The position numbers and the translations under genes were made by a program. From contig NW_024041150.1 in the NCBI RefSeq assembly GCF_014851395.1, forward strand, positions 29,700,305-29,764,304: a DNA stretch of 64,000 nucleotides. The letters are read 5' to 3'. Under the pieces are notes generated by a model. It searched no databases and was not told the origin of the DNA. It saw only the letters and a program-made list of their open reading frames with translations. Positions 1 through 11,091 of this stretch are shown here, in pieces (the stretch's first letter is position 1; the number at the start of each line of letters is the position of its first letter). The DNA is from Micropterus salmoides (Eukaryota > Chordata > Actinopteri > Centrarchiformes > Centrarchidae).

Positions 1-21
1 TTGATTTTCACTGCTCTGCAG

Positions 22-72
22 GCGATGCTTGTCTTTATGAAACAATCAAAGGCCCCAAAGACACTGAAAATG
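22..72 (+). CDS. Gene 1, cytoplasmic-tail exon with YETI motif (partial gene)
   Basis: This is the first visible exon of a receptor gene whose main body lies left of the window. An acceptor (ctctgcag) precedes it and a gtacag donor follows, and it is phase 1 at both ends. It encodes a 17-residue cytoplasmic segment containing CLYETIKG, a Yxx(I) tyrosine motif of the kind used for SH2-protein docking. Its near-identical counterpart is gene 2 exon 47028-47081, which identifies it as the tail of a paralogous Fc-receptor-like protein. Kinase or phosphatase recruitment is inferred from the motif only. Confidence 0.75.
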
Positions 73-1196
73 GTACAGTATACACCTTTTTATTCTCCTC
101 TCTAACTGTAGTTGAACATTTAAATGTGAGCTTTTGTTTTGCTTGAAGTAAGCACATTTGGTTGCCAGTGCACTTGATAATATTTCTTAAAATGAATCAG
201 GATTAAAACAAGATCCATTTACAATCTTCAAGTTGGGAGACAAATGTGCTAACTATTGAGCCACCAGCTGGGTGCTGGTACTGTGACTCTGTCCATGGAA
301 ATGTCAATCAGTGGGTCCACCACTTCAGTCCAGACTGAAATATCTACTCAACCATTGGATTAAATTTTGTATGTTTACAAGATGATGACTTTGGTGATCC
401 CCTGGCTTTGCTCCAAGAGGTTGACCTTGCTGGTTTAGAGTAAAATGTTTTAGCAGCTATAGGATGGATTGCCATGAAAGTTTGTAAAGATATTCATGCT
501 CCCCCGAGGATGCAGCTCAATGACTTTGGTGACTTTTCCTCTAGCACCACCAGCAGGTCAAAGTTTTCAACGTGTCCGATACTTTAGTTTATTGTGAAAA
601 ACACCCAAAATATTTATAACGTTTTTAGCAAATGTACTAACATCAGGATTTAGCTCAAAGCACAGCTGTACCTGCAGCTTCACAGGTCTGCTTTCATGGC
701 TGTTTAATAATGGACCTTTGATGGCACATGTGATTAATTATCTCTGCCACATGTTCAATCTTTGATGTAGATTTATTCTGGTTTATGTTATTTCTATCCC
801 CAGGGAAGGGTGTTAGGTCTAATGATTATTCTGAGACTATAGATTTTTTAGTGGTTTAACGGGACGTAAACCATCATTTAATGTTGTTGTCAATGGAATT
901 TAACAGGTTGAAAGTAATTAACTCATATGAACGAAAATAAGATGTTTTTATCTTGAAACTTCAAAGTTTAAAATATGTGTCAAAGCATACTGGAGGTGAT
1001 GTAACACATATGTCCCTTGTATCTAGCTAAATATAACCCTGAATAAGAAACACTTATTAAGACAAGGCAAGTAATATTTACTTGAATGAAGTCAAACAGC
1101 CTTGTACAGTCAGCACTAGATAATCCAATCCATACAAAAAACAAGTGAGATGGGATTAGATTTATTTTCTGTAACTAAAGAATATGTATATTTCAG
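73..1196 (+). other. Gene 1 intron, no feature recognised
   Basis: This intron is colinear with 47082-50358 of gene 2 but lacks the roughly 2.4-kb RT fragment found there. I see no ORF, repeat array or RNA gene in it. Confidence 0.6.
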
Positions 1197-1258
1197 ATGC
1201 AGATGAATCCCAGGATGAAGATGTTCTTTGACTGAACTTAAAAACACTGGGAAGAAAG
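1197..1258 (+). CDS. Gene 1, short terminal coding exon with stop
   Basis: The acceptor is atttcag and the donor is gtgagt after position 1258. In phase 1 it reads DADESQDEDVL and then TGA at 1229-1231; the rest of the exon is 3' UTR. The gene 2 counterpart (50359-50420) ends DEDFL. A coding exon whose stop lies more than 20 nt before a further intron is unusual, and exon skipping would give another tail (see gene 2). In gene 1 that alternative is out of frame. Confidence 0.65.
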
Positions 1259-1376
1259 GTGAGTACTCCAGATACATACAATAAATAGAAATACTGTAGT
1301 TTAGAGATGTTTGACCTGAAGTGCCAAAAGAAGTACTGATTTATTTTTTCCCTTCACCATCTGGTTATTTTAACAG

Positions 1377-2217
1377 GGAACAACATGAACCAGAGGAGAG
1401 CTCTGTTGACTCTGAGGTGAAGATAGGAACCCCGAGTACAGTCAGTTACAACAGGCATGCTCAGAGTTTGGATTAACATGTGTCAGATCATCAAACAGTT
1501 TAACTTTGTCTGTTTCAGGATGTGAATGTTATTGTATGTGTGTGTCATTTGTTTCAATGACATTTTCATCTCACAGACATGGCTGAAACTGAATAGTTTG
1601 TCTCATTTTTTTTACTCTCCTGTCGTGCTGTTGCAGATTATTAAATTCCCCCTCCACTTTCTCCAATATTGTTGTGTACGTTACTATACAGTTGTTAAAA
1701 AACACAAGGGCATCCCAAATCTTTTTTGGTTGACATTATGAACAGTCAGTTTGTTAGCAGATTATATAAAAGATTTGTGTTGTATGGATTAAATTACTCT
1801 CTTTTTTTAGCACAAAGCACAAGACTGCTCAGGTGTATTCCCATTTAGCTTTTTTGAACTGCATTATTATTATTTTTCATTTTTAGTTGTTTTTTATGTT
1901 TTTGTTTGAAACTTTGAAATCAAGCAGTTCCAAAAAGCAGCAGCAGGTAACAGTTTGCTAAAGTAAAAGTAAAGATATTTGAGCTTTATTACCCAGATGA
2001 TAGTGCAGCTGTAAAGTAAGTATCTTCTTCACTGTTGGATGGGAAAGATCCAGGAGGGACGTCAGCAGTTACTTTATTTAATGTTCTGTTATCAAAATAA
2101 ATATCCTGTTACATGTACACAATTTCCTCTGCCTTTAAAATACATTGAAAGACTTGTTTTTGGTTTGTATTTTGTTATATTTTTAAAGTTCTTTAAATAA
2201 TTTTATGTATCAATAAA
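1377..2217 (+). other. Gene 1 last exon / 3' UTR with polyadenylation signal
   Basis: It starts after ttttaacag and matches gene 2's last exon at 50509. In gene 2 this exon can encode a tail with SVYSEVKI. Here one nucleotide is missing near 1381 and the tyrosine codon is GAC (Asp), so the equivalent reading frame is lost and the segment is UTR. A polyadenylation hexamer AATAAA lies at 2212-2217, and the equivalent signal in gene 2 is at 51276-51281. Confidence 0.6.
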
Positions 2218-2322
2218 CCTTTTTTCCAGCAGTAAACTGGATATAAGCTTTCTTTTGACACTTAAGATTGGAAAAAGCCATGAAGTGGACTTGATGTTGG
2301 TTTTAAGAGACTATTTCTTTCT

Positions 2323-2353
2323 TCATCATGAAGGAAAAGTTCCTTCATGATGA
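2323..2353. repeat. Perfect 14-bp stem hairpin, 3-nt loop
   Basis: TCATCATGAAGGAA (2323-2336) is followed by a 3-base loop and its exact reverse complement at 2340-2353. It lies about 100 bp past the gene 1 poly(A) signal. The equivalent place downstream of gene 2 (about 52185-52870) lacks the left arm, while an arm-like tttcctcatgatgaga sequence appears about 650 bp further on. A deletion or insertion junction is the likely origin. Confidence 0.7.
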
Positions 2354-2386
2354 GATACCACAATATTTAGTGTAAAATATGTTATT

Positions 2387-2708
2387 GTAATTTTACACTA
2401 AATAACTGGCTATTAATTGCAGTAAATTCACAGTAGTACACAGTAATTATTTATTATTATTACAATTATTACAGTAATAAAGATACAATTACATTCATAT
2501 TGTGTGTTCATATTGTTTTTACAGTAACCAGACACAACACTATTGTAAAATTACAAGATGATAGTGTTACTGTATAAACTGACTGTTTCCACGGTAACCC
2601 TATCACAAAATGACTGAAAACCACACTATTTTATTGCTAAATTACAGAATGGTTCTGCACACCAATCACAGTAATTACTTGTAATTTACTATTTTTGGTG
2701 TAATATTG
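2387..2708. mobile_element. Possible MITE with imperfect terminal inverted repeats
   Basis: This is an AT-rich segment with repeated acagtaa / ttactgt words. Its ends (aattttacactaaata and tatttttggtgtaatatt) are imperfect inverted repeats. No coding capacity is visible. The call rests on composition and end symmetry only. Confidence 0.3.
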
Positions 2709-3350
2709 CCACAGCTCATTTTATAGTTTATCATCTATATTGTAAATTTACATATGAAGACAATGTTGTGCTGAAAACAGAAAAAATATACAATGAAAAA
2801 TACATAAAATTGTATTACTGATATAGAAACTCTATAAAAACATGAAAACAGGGGTGAATGAAGTTTTATATCATCATATATTTAGCATTTCTAATTGTAA
2901 CGATTTATATCTTGGTATATTTGCTACAACTATTTTTAGCTCTATAACATCTGTTTCTTGACATGGGTGTCAGAAGTGCAATTAATATACAGTACAATAT
3001 AACAGCACATTTCAGAGGAAAATAGCCAACTCTTTAGTTATTTTCTTTATCCCACTCACCTGCAGTGACTTGTCAAATGTGTGCAAATTGGCGTGTTCAC
3101 CTGTAGTGTCTCCATCAGTACATTAGGTTGTAAGGCCATGAGATATTGCCTTAGCTAACTTATTACATTAGCTCATCTCATGAGTCATGCCTTAGCAAGA
3201 CATAGCCCTATATTGTCTTTTGTCTGTTTAATTAGCGGTAAACTCGAGGCACTGGTAGTTTAGTCTTTTGTTCATCACCACTCACCTCCACACAAGCCAG
3301 GAAAAACACTGCTGGGAGAGAAGCTGGAGGGGCTGCTGTCTGTCCATTCA

Positions 3351-3611
3351 GTGCATTTCATCGAAAACTTTTACTTTCTGTGGGACCGCAGACATCTTTT
3401 TAAGGCAGATGGACTTCGCTTTAACAAGTCAGGAGTAAAATTGTTCAGCTCCAACCTGTTTTACTTTCTGCGTCACTCATCTGTTCCCTCTGCCAAGAAC
3501 AAGAGACAAGAGGAATCTAAACAAGAAGAAGACATAACACAACACGCCAGAAACCTTGAAGGAGAGCCACCTCAGCCCCCGCCGGAAGAGAGCTCTGATC
3601 ACGGGAGATAA
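3351..3611 (+). pseudogene. L2 ORF1 C-terminal fragment (esterase-like end)
   Basis: The 86-residue open frame contains FKADGLRFNKSGVKLFSSN, which matches the last block of the SGNH/GDSL esterase domain carried by CR1/L2 ORF1 proteins. The family motif DGLHPN reads DGLRFN here, so the catalytic histidine is replaced. A charged, glutamate-rich tail follows. The N-terminal part of ORF1 is missing. Confidence 0.6.
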
Positions 3612-3657
3612 CTTAGATAAGAGGAAGAGCCTCCACCTCCCTCACTGAGGGCCCAGT

Positions 3658-4480
3658 GTGCTGGTAGTCTTCTCCATCCCTGTCTTGATAGGTAACAGAA
3701 AAAGCATGGTGAATGTGTTAAGAAACAGGAAGCACTCAACATATCCTGCAAATTTAGTATTAATTCCTCGTCAGCCGCAGCCTGTCGAAAAAAGTGGGCC
3801 AGATAATGTTTTTAACTCACTAAAATTAGCAGGAAAAACATTTTTAATCAATGATTTTATAATCACTCACAATCTTAATTTCATGTTTTTAACTGAAACT
3901 TGGTTGGACCAAGATAACAGTGCAGCTGTCCTTATCAAGTCTACCCCTCCCAACTTCAGTTTTACGAGTGAAGCTAGAGTGCATAAGAGAGGAGGTGGAG
4001 TTGCCATTTTGTTTAATGACCCCCTCCAATGCAAAAAGATGTCTTATGGGAATTTTGCTTCTTTTGAATATGTGGCTCTTCAGCTGAATTCCTCTTCTCG
4101 AGCTATTTTTCTAAATATCTACAGGCCCCCTAAATACTGTGCAAACTTTTTTGATGACTTTGGTGAACTGCTGTCTATAATCTGTTTTGACTTTGAATGT
4201 GTGGTTATTGTTGGTGATTTTAACATCCATGTTGACAAACCCCAGGAAAGAGGGACTAAAGAACTGTTTTGTGTTCTCGATAATTATGAACGGACCCAAC
4301 ATGTGACGGAGCCCACACACAATAAGGGGCACACTTTGGACTTGGTCATCTCCAAGGGTCTGAACATTTCCAAGGTTGTGGTGACTGATGTTGCTCTCTC
4401 TAATCATTCCTGTGTTTTCTTTGAGAGTGCTATCTGCGAATGTTCAAACAGAGGTAATCACAAAATGGCATATCACTGAA
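3658..4480 (+). pseudogene. L2 ORF2 endonuclease domain, copy 1
   Basis: This is an AP-type endonuclease segment, which nicks target DNA in LINE retrotransposition. Visible blocks are LTETWL, RGGGVAILF, NIYRPP, GDFNIHVD and HTLDLVI. The final catalytic block, SDH in active family members, reads SNHSCVF here, which would cripple the enzyme. The frame is open for about 270 residues and then breaks; later fragments continue in other frames. Confidence 0.75.
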
Positions 4481-6457
4481 AACACTAGTAAAAAATTTAT
4501 TGAGGCTTTCTCCTCGACACCCGCCCTCTCACGGGTCTCAGTCAATGAGCTTGTAGATAATTTCATTTCTAAAATTACAAATGTTATTGATGCCATTGCA
4601 CCAGCCAAGGTGAAGGTGGTCTCTGGTAAGAGAAGATCTCCATGGAGAAATGCCACGCTGGTTAGAACTAGCTAAACGCAGGTGGCGGAAAACAAATCTC
4701 CAGGTTCATTATGACATCTATAAAGAGAGACTTCGCATTTATAATTTAGAGCTGAGAAATGCAAGGCGGTCCTTCTTCTCTGACATCAACACCAAAAACA
4801 CTAATAATGCATGTGCCCTGTTTGCTACTGTCGACAGGCTAACCAACCCTCCTGTGTCTGTAGCCTCTGAACTTCTATCCACCAGGGCCTGCAAGGAATT
4901 TGCCAAAATTCAAACAATTAGACAAGCAATCAGTGCCTCCATGTCAGTAACAGGGTATGTCTTGTCCCTGTGTCCACTTAAAAACAATTCATATAGCATG
5001 AGACAATTTGATTCTATTAACCATAAAAACCTGGAGGACATAATACAACATCTGAAATCCTCCTCATGCTGCCTTGATATTCTACCAACAGCGTTTTTCA
5101 AAAATGTGTCTAAATGCATGGCCTCATCTACTACAAATTGTCAACATGTCTCTCCTCTCTGAAAACTGCAGTCATTAATCTAGACAGGTCACTAATGAGC
5201 AATTATAGGCCCATATCAAATCTCCCATTTCTAAGTAAAATCATTGAAAAGGCTGTTTTTCAACAGCTTAGTGCTTTCTTGACTCTAAATAACTGTTTTG
5301 ATGTCCTCCAGTCAGGTTTTCGACCACACCACAGCACCAAGACGGCTCTTGTTAAGATCTTCAATGACATCCATTTAAACACCGACAGTGGCAGAATTTC
5401 AGTCTATATTATTGGATCTCAGTGCTGCATTCGACACGGTCGACCACAACATATTACTAGACAGACTTGAAAACTGGGTTGGACTTTCTGGCACAGTACT
5501 AAATTGGTTTGAATCCTACTTAAAGGACAGGGACTACTTTGTGTCTATAGGTAATCACACATCTGAGCTAACAAAAATGACATGTGGAGCTCCATTCTGG
5601 GGCCTCTTTTGTTTTTTTTTTGTTATTTACATGCTTCCACTGGCTTTGATTATGAAAAACAACAACAAAAATATGTTACCGTAATTATGCAGATGATACA
5701 CAGATTTACATAACCATTTCACCAGGGGACTATGATCCCATACGGGTGCTGAGTAACTGTATTGAGCAGGTTAACGATTGGATGTGCCAGAATTTTCTTC
5801 AGTTGAACAAAGATAAAACTGAAGTTATTGTTTTTGGGGCCAGGGAGGAACGATTGAAAGTCAGCGCTCGACTTCAATCTGTAATGTTAAGAACCACAAT
5901 TGAAGCCAGAAATCTTGGTGTAGTCATGGACTCAGACCTGAATTTGAGGAGCCACATTAAGACAATTACAAAGTCAGCCTACTCTCACCTGAAGAATATA
6001 TCACGGATTAAAGGACTTATGTCTCAGCAAGACCTGGAAAAACTTATCCATGCATTTATCTTCTGTTAACTTGACTAACAGTGTCCTTACAGGGCTCCCT
6101 AAGAAATCCATCAGACAGCTGCAGCTGATTCAGAACGCTGCTGCTCGAGTCCTCACTAAGACCAAAAAGGTGGATCACATCACTCCAGTTCTGAGGTCTT
6201 TACATTGGCTTCCTGTATGTCAAAGAATTGATTTCAAAATCCTGCTGTTAGTTTATAAAGCACTAAATGGTTTAGGGCCAAAATACATTTCTGATCTTCT
6301 GCTTCGTTACGAACCATCCAGACCTCTCAGGTCGTCTGGGTCAGGTTTGCTTTCTGTCCCCAGAGTCAAATCTAAACAAGGAGAAGCAGCGTTCAGCTAT
6401 TATGCTCCGTATATCTGGAACAAACTGCAGGTAACTGCAGGTCTGCTGAAACTGTAA
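4481..6457 (+). pseudogene. L2 ORF2 reverse transcriptase and C-terminal part, copy 1
   Basis: RT blocks are scattered over several frames. They include YRPISNLPFLSKIIEK (about 5206), SGFRPHHSTKTAL (about 5313), DLSAAFDTVDHN (about 5413), YADDTQIY (about 5685) and NKDKTEVIVFG (about 5806). The C-terminal LINE signature LHWLPVCQRIDFKILL is near 6200. Frameshifts and a short deletion before the active site make it non-functional. Confidence 0.8.
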
Positions 6458-6647
6458 GTTCTTGTAAATTAAGAATGAAGACTTTTCTTTTTACCATAGC
6501 TTTTAATTAAATATTTAAGATTTTTCTTTTTACCACTGTCTTTAACTAGTAGATTGATAACTTACACTGCACTGTAACTTTTACTGTCCTGTTTTCCTTT
6601 TCTTTGTGTTTAGCTTTTTACCATTACTTTTAATTAAATATTTACTC

Positions 6648-6985
6648 AGTGAGAAATGAGTAGGTAATTGAGTGAAAAGATAATGAGAGTGAGATTGAAC
6701 AGAGTGAAGGAAGTTGTCTTAAATCTCGCGCCTGAGTGATTTGCAGGAACCTCTGTCCACCTGTAAATGCGCAGGTGGGTCCAGAGTATAACTGGATCAA
6801 AGTGGCCTGCGGACAGACATGTCCTGGTTTCTCTGTAGTGTCCGAGGGTTTTTGGAGTTTCAGTGGACTCAAAGATTGCTATGGACCCGAGTACAGACTA
6901 GCTAGAGAGAGTAGATTAAGTGTACTTCTCTGTTTATTCTCTTTTCAGAATAATTGTAACTCAATTATTTGCTCAACCCCTCAGC
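6648..6985 (+). mobile_element. ERV leader / LTR-end fragment inside the L2 3' UTR
   Basis: The sequence matches 53820-54160 of the downstream ERV, sharing gagaaatgagtag, gtgtccgagggtttttgg and atggacccgagtacagacta. It is followed by a piece resembling the LTR end (ctctgtttattctctttt ... ctcaattatttgctcaaccc). L2 3' UTR lies on both sides. The order is leader then LTR end, the reverse of the genomic order in the ERV, so the fragment is rearranged or derived from a 3' LTR context. Confidence 0.6.
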
Positions 6986-7106
6986 CTGTTTTTATTTTCC
7001 ATTTAACTCTTTTAACCCTGATTGTATATTGCACTGTAACTTTGATTATTTTTTATCTTGTTGTTGAAATGTGCTATACAAATAAACTTGCCTTGCCTAA
7101 TACAAA

Positions 7107-7570
7107 GTAACTTTGTAAATTGTTGTAGGCTTCAGTAGGCCAATAACCGGATTTATAGGGGGAATTGCTTATTGCTGTTTTACAATCTTTCTAAAGTGTG
7201 TTCATGAAACGAATATGATTTATTGTGCGTGAACGCACCACAGATCCAGCTACTGCCCATACAGCCAATGGGGCGACGTGACCAGATTTTTTTTTCACTA
7301 GAGCCACTGCCCCCCAAAATGTCTCTGGCAGGATCAATGGAAATAGTCCCAAAAGCAGCATTTTTGAGCCAGCTTCAGGTGTGCTGGAAGCAGCATGGAT
7401 GTTGACAGGCCTATGTGTCCTGCATCTCTGACACATTAAAATCCTAAAGGAAGCAATAAACTCACTAACGACGCACCCTGTTTTCCTGTGATTATGCTAA
7501 TGTTACATTTTGAACAACAAATCTGTGTTGAAATGACTCAGTATTTTACTTGTAATACTAAAAATTAGGA
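7107..7570. other. Intergenic, no gene recognised
   Basis: Only short overlapping open frames on both strands are present, none with a recognisable motif. Confidence 0.5.
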
Positions 7571-7614
7571 GAAACAGAGTAAAAACAGAGTAAAAACAGA
7601 GTAAAAACAGAGTG
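7571..7614. repeat. 11-bp tandem repeat (about four copies)
   Basis: The unit is close to aaaacagagta, repeated about four times without interruption. Confidence 0.85.
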
Positions 7615-7875
7615 TCAGCTTTTGCCACATTTTCATAAACTCAACCTTCTGTCTTTGCTTGTTGTCTTCACAAGTTTCAGTTGAGTAATATTGACCACCC
7701 ACTTCCTCATGTCACCATCTTTGTTTAGGACTCATTGAGTATAGCTCTAATAATTACAAAATTATTTACTAGTGATCAGTTAGTTAATAATTGCCAGTCA
7801 TTTTGAATCAGTTTAATCAATCAGTCAGTCTCATATCAAAGTCGTGAATCCTCCATCTTGGACTTGGATTTAAAC

Positions 7876-7878
<3 letters not shown>

Positions 7879-7913
<35 letters not shown>
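7879..7913. repeat. (AC)n microsatellite
   Basis: An uninterrupted AC dinucleotide run of about 17 units. Confidence 0.95.
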
Positions 7914-7916
<3 letters not shown>

Positions 7917-8423
7917 CCAGTGATTAAAGTGAAATTTATTAACTAACTAAAGTGAATACAAAGTGAGGTTAAATATATCAAAGACATAAAACAATAATGA
8001 TTAAACAAACAGAATGCAATCAATGAGTGTCAGAGAGTTCAATGTGAGTCTAGTGGAGGGATAACTAATGAACGCAAGTTATATGATCATAACCAAGTTA
8101 AAATGACTAAGGATTAAAGGCTAAAGGATTAAAGATAAAGGACATCACCTCGATCTCAGAGTGCAGGGTTTGTTTTGTCTTGCTGCTTGTGGAGTTTGTC
8201 AGACGCCCGGTAATCAGTCGGCCCCGCGCTGCCTGCTGCTTGGTACGCCATACGACTCGGCTCTGCCAGGGATTATTCCAGAGGTCCGCCTGCTTCGGCT
8301 GGTGATGATGAAACTCTTGCAGTGATAGACAGTGTGGATATATAACACAACCCTACAGTGATATTGCAGGATATGATTCTCTTATATGCTTACTTATTAT
8401 AATTGCTCATATGATACTCAATA
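7914..8423. other. Intergenic, no gene recognised
   Basis: This stretch is AT-rich, followed by a moderately GC-rich segment at 8150-8330 with no clear coding frame. Confidence 0.4.
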
Positions 8424-8771
8424 TTGTGTGACATGCTCATCTTAGGTAATAGGCTATATGCGCAACTTACTTCCGCATTCTGCGAAACAGGTCTCACCAC
8501 ATCCGGTTCAGGTCTGCTGTACCGCGCTACGTTGGATATGGCACTGTTTTACTCTAGATGCCTTCAGGAATTACCCAAAATGAGCATATCTGATGTCCAT
8601 CGCATATGCAGGTTGACATCTAAAACTCCTGCCACCAAAATGGACAAGGAATTTAAGCTATACGCCTCCTCATACATATTTGATTATGAAGGTTTGTATC
8701 TGCTAGCGATAGCTCATGTTATGTTAGCATTCCCGAACGGGAAGAATGCAGTATGTCACTATGGTGGCTAA
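8424..8771 (+). pseudogene. Candidate accessory ORF of a THAP-type DNA transposon (first exon)
   Basis: This is a 115-residue open frame. The part SISDVHRICRL ... KMDKEFKLYASSYIFDYEG has coding-like composition and ends at a plausible donor (gaag|gtttgt near 8691). From memory it resembles the start of the nuclease-type accessory protein of ISL2EU-like fish transposons. That assignment is weak. Context supports it: a THAP transposase first exon lies about 300 bp away, pointing towards it. Residues after about position 90 are probably intron read-through. Confidence 0.35.
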
Positions 8772-9107
8772 ACTAACGATAACATTAACCTACTAATCTG
8801 AGACCTACATAATCCCGTTTGAACTTTACTTTCACCAGTATCAAACAAAGACAGACTGACCGGTGCTGTCAGCATAAGGGCAGCTAGTCACAGATCTATG
8901 AGGAAAAACGAGAAGCCACACAGCCTGAGAGTAACGTTAGGGATGGGTTGGGTGTTCTGTTCGGGTTCTCAATTTTTTCTGCTTTTACTGAATGATCTGG
9001 ATATTCTGCCCACTACTGTGATTCATAAATTAATGGATTTGAACACAATCTAGGTCTGCAAGAAAGTCATAACCACAGAGGTATGCAAGTTAAGTATCAT
9101 ATGACAT

Positions 9108-9684
9108 GATACGTACCTGGTATAGAATATGATGTCATCATCCGATGCTAAAAACCTCTCCAAGCCAAACGACTGCTTCAGTGTAACCTCAGCCATTCTC
9201 TTTTTCATCTCCTCTATCACCTGCTGCTGGGCCTCTATTTTCTCACATGCTATATCCAAAGCTGATGGTTCTGGTTTTGCATCGTAATCATGGCACTGAA
9301 GCAACAGTTCAACATCCATCTCTTCCTCTTCAGTTGATTCATCCTCTGGTCGTTGTGTTCTATCCCAGACACTCGGTCTGACTGCCGGCAGAGAGTAGTC
9401 GTTCAAGGCGAACAACACGGGCACAGCCCCCTCTTTCAAGCGTCGTCGTCCACATGAATGACATCCGTGGAGACGAAATGTCTACTACAGACTGTGGTGG
9501 TCCTCTTAATTACCAAATTATCATGTCCCTGATTACGTATCCATATTTTTCTTATGGTTTCTTCCTTTGGGAAGTGGTGGAAACTCACGGTGGAGTTGAA
9601 CTTCCCTGACATCGCGCATTGAGGCACGCAGCAGAAATCACTGTTGGGATTATCCCGCTTCTGGTACTTTACTGGCTTTGACAT
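9108..9684 (-). pseudogene. THAP-domain transposase, first exon (ISL2EU/Harbinger-like), frameshifted
   Basis: Read on the minus strand from 9684. It begins with a C2CH THAP DNA-binding domain: CVPQC, then FHHFP, then CSRHF about 43 residues after the second cysteine. A frameshift near 9440 separates this from the closing block LKEGAVPVLF, equivalent to the AVPTIF box of THAP domains. An acidic linker, a heptad-rich segment (about residues 175-195) and FGLERFLASDDDIIFYTR follow. The exon ends at a strong donor (ccag|gtacgt) near 9115. The downstream DDE catalytic exon is absent from the window. Confidence 0.7.
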
Positions 9685-10960
9685 TTTCTTCTTGTCACCA
9701 ACATTCAGATGTTAAAATAAAATAAAAATGCCAACAGTAAAAATGGCTAACTAGGTTAGCTAGGCCAAGTCAATAGCTGTCACTCGCCGTCAATACCAAA
9801 CAGAAGCAAACCGGAAGTCAGGAGACCCGTTTTCCGGTTTGGTCACGTGACGCTCGGCATAAAGCCTATTCAACAGTTAAGACCGTTAGAAGCTTGTGCT
9901 GAATGACAGGAAACGGACAATAATACACTCTGACACACTTATATTAATATAGTCACACTCACTCACTCACACGACAGCCCCTAAGACACACTAGAACATT
10001 CTATACCAACTGTCTATTACCATATATGGCAAACAGGAGGGACACACAGGGTTGCAGTTTCCAGCATATAATCATTGCTTAGCCGGAAGTAGTCAGACTT
10101 TGTGTTAGACAGCCTGACAGCAGAGTCTCCGGATATATATATCTGTATTGGGTTGAATAAATCAACATTGTGTGAACTTGATACCTTGTCTCATCTGATC
10201 CTTCTCATCAACGAATTCGGGGAAGTCGTTGCACTTCAACAACAGTTAACCCAGGCTCGGTTCGTTGTTTGATGTCCTCTGTGTTACAGCTGGCGTAACT
10301 AACCCACGTGGCTGGCTTCGGACTCGTTGCCGTTGGGAGGAGCGAGGTTAACGTTAATTCGACGGAAATAAAGCTTAAAAGAGACTTTTCAAGGTTGCGT
10401 GATTTAAAAGGTGTGATAACTTTAACAATCAAAAAAAAGAAAGAGAATTCAAAGAAGGTTCGTGTGAATATAGCTAAGTACGTTGCTGTGAGACAAAAGG
10501 AAAGAAGTCGCAGAGTTTCTCCGGGCCGGACTTCTTAGGTTGGATGTTGCTTGAACACAGGAGCACGCTCCGGTGCTGAGCGTAAAGCTTGATTAATACT
10601 CCCGCGTAGGGTCAGGGCCAGGATTACTTGTGTGTCCGTGTGTCCGTCAATCTGCAATTACACCCCCCAAACGCTAGTCGGTGGCAGCGCTACAGCGTCC
10701 ACTTGACTTTTGCCGGTAGAGCAGGCTAACTTCCGGTTTAACGTGAATGGGGGTAAAATTGTAAACGTGCGGCTGGTGTAGCCTTTTCAAATGTTACCGA
10801 CCGAATGGATCACATTCTGATAATGAAACGAATCATTTCACTCGGGTTGGGACGGTCAAATATATTGATCCACCGTGTTACAGCCGCCATTTTGGCTGCT
10901 AGTAAAAGTTACTTGAAAGCACGGGCACTTCTTGTCGGCTTTGAGGCATTGTAATAATAA
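9685..10960. other. Intergenic; possible LTR-like remnant
   Basis: Between 10020 and 10210 there is a TATA-like ggatatatatat followed about 20 bp later by gaataaa and a short T/C-rich tail, the order expected of LTR U3-R-U5. Clear TG...CA ends were not found. An open frame at 10308-10538 (lysine-rich, 76 residues) has no recognisable domain. Nothing else is identifiable. Confidence 0.25.
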
Positions 10961-11091
10961 AATAAGGGGGATCACAAATCAGCACTGGAAGATGTTAAAC
11001 AGAGTAAATAGATGCAAGGTCTTGATAGCTTTCCTGTTTTTAGAGTATAGGATTGTCAAAAATGGTAAAAGAAGGTTTATGGTTGGAGAAC

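Larger units (their letters stand above)
3290..7106 (+). mobile_element. Decayed L2/CR1-clade LINE, copy 1
   Basis: This is a non-LTR retrotransposon in sense orientation. In order it holds the end of ORF1 (esterase tail), AP endonuclease, reverse transcriptase, C-terminal region and a 3' UTR ending in an L2-like tail (gctatacaaataaacttgcc near 7072-7096). The coding region is split into at least six frames. A fragment of ERV leader (about 6648-6985) interrupts the 3' UTR. It belongs to a different subfamily from the copy at 23.8-28.5 kb, as the RT and tail residues differ widely. Confidence 0.85.

Noticed and set aside
10308..10538. 76-residue lysine-rich frame
   Set aside because: No domain, no splice or promoter support; the surrounding sequence looks like decayed repeat.
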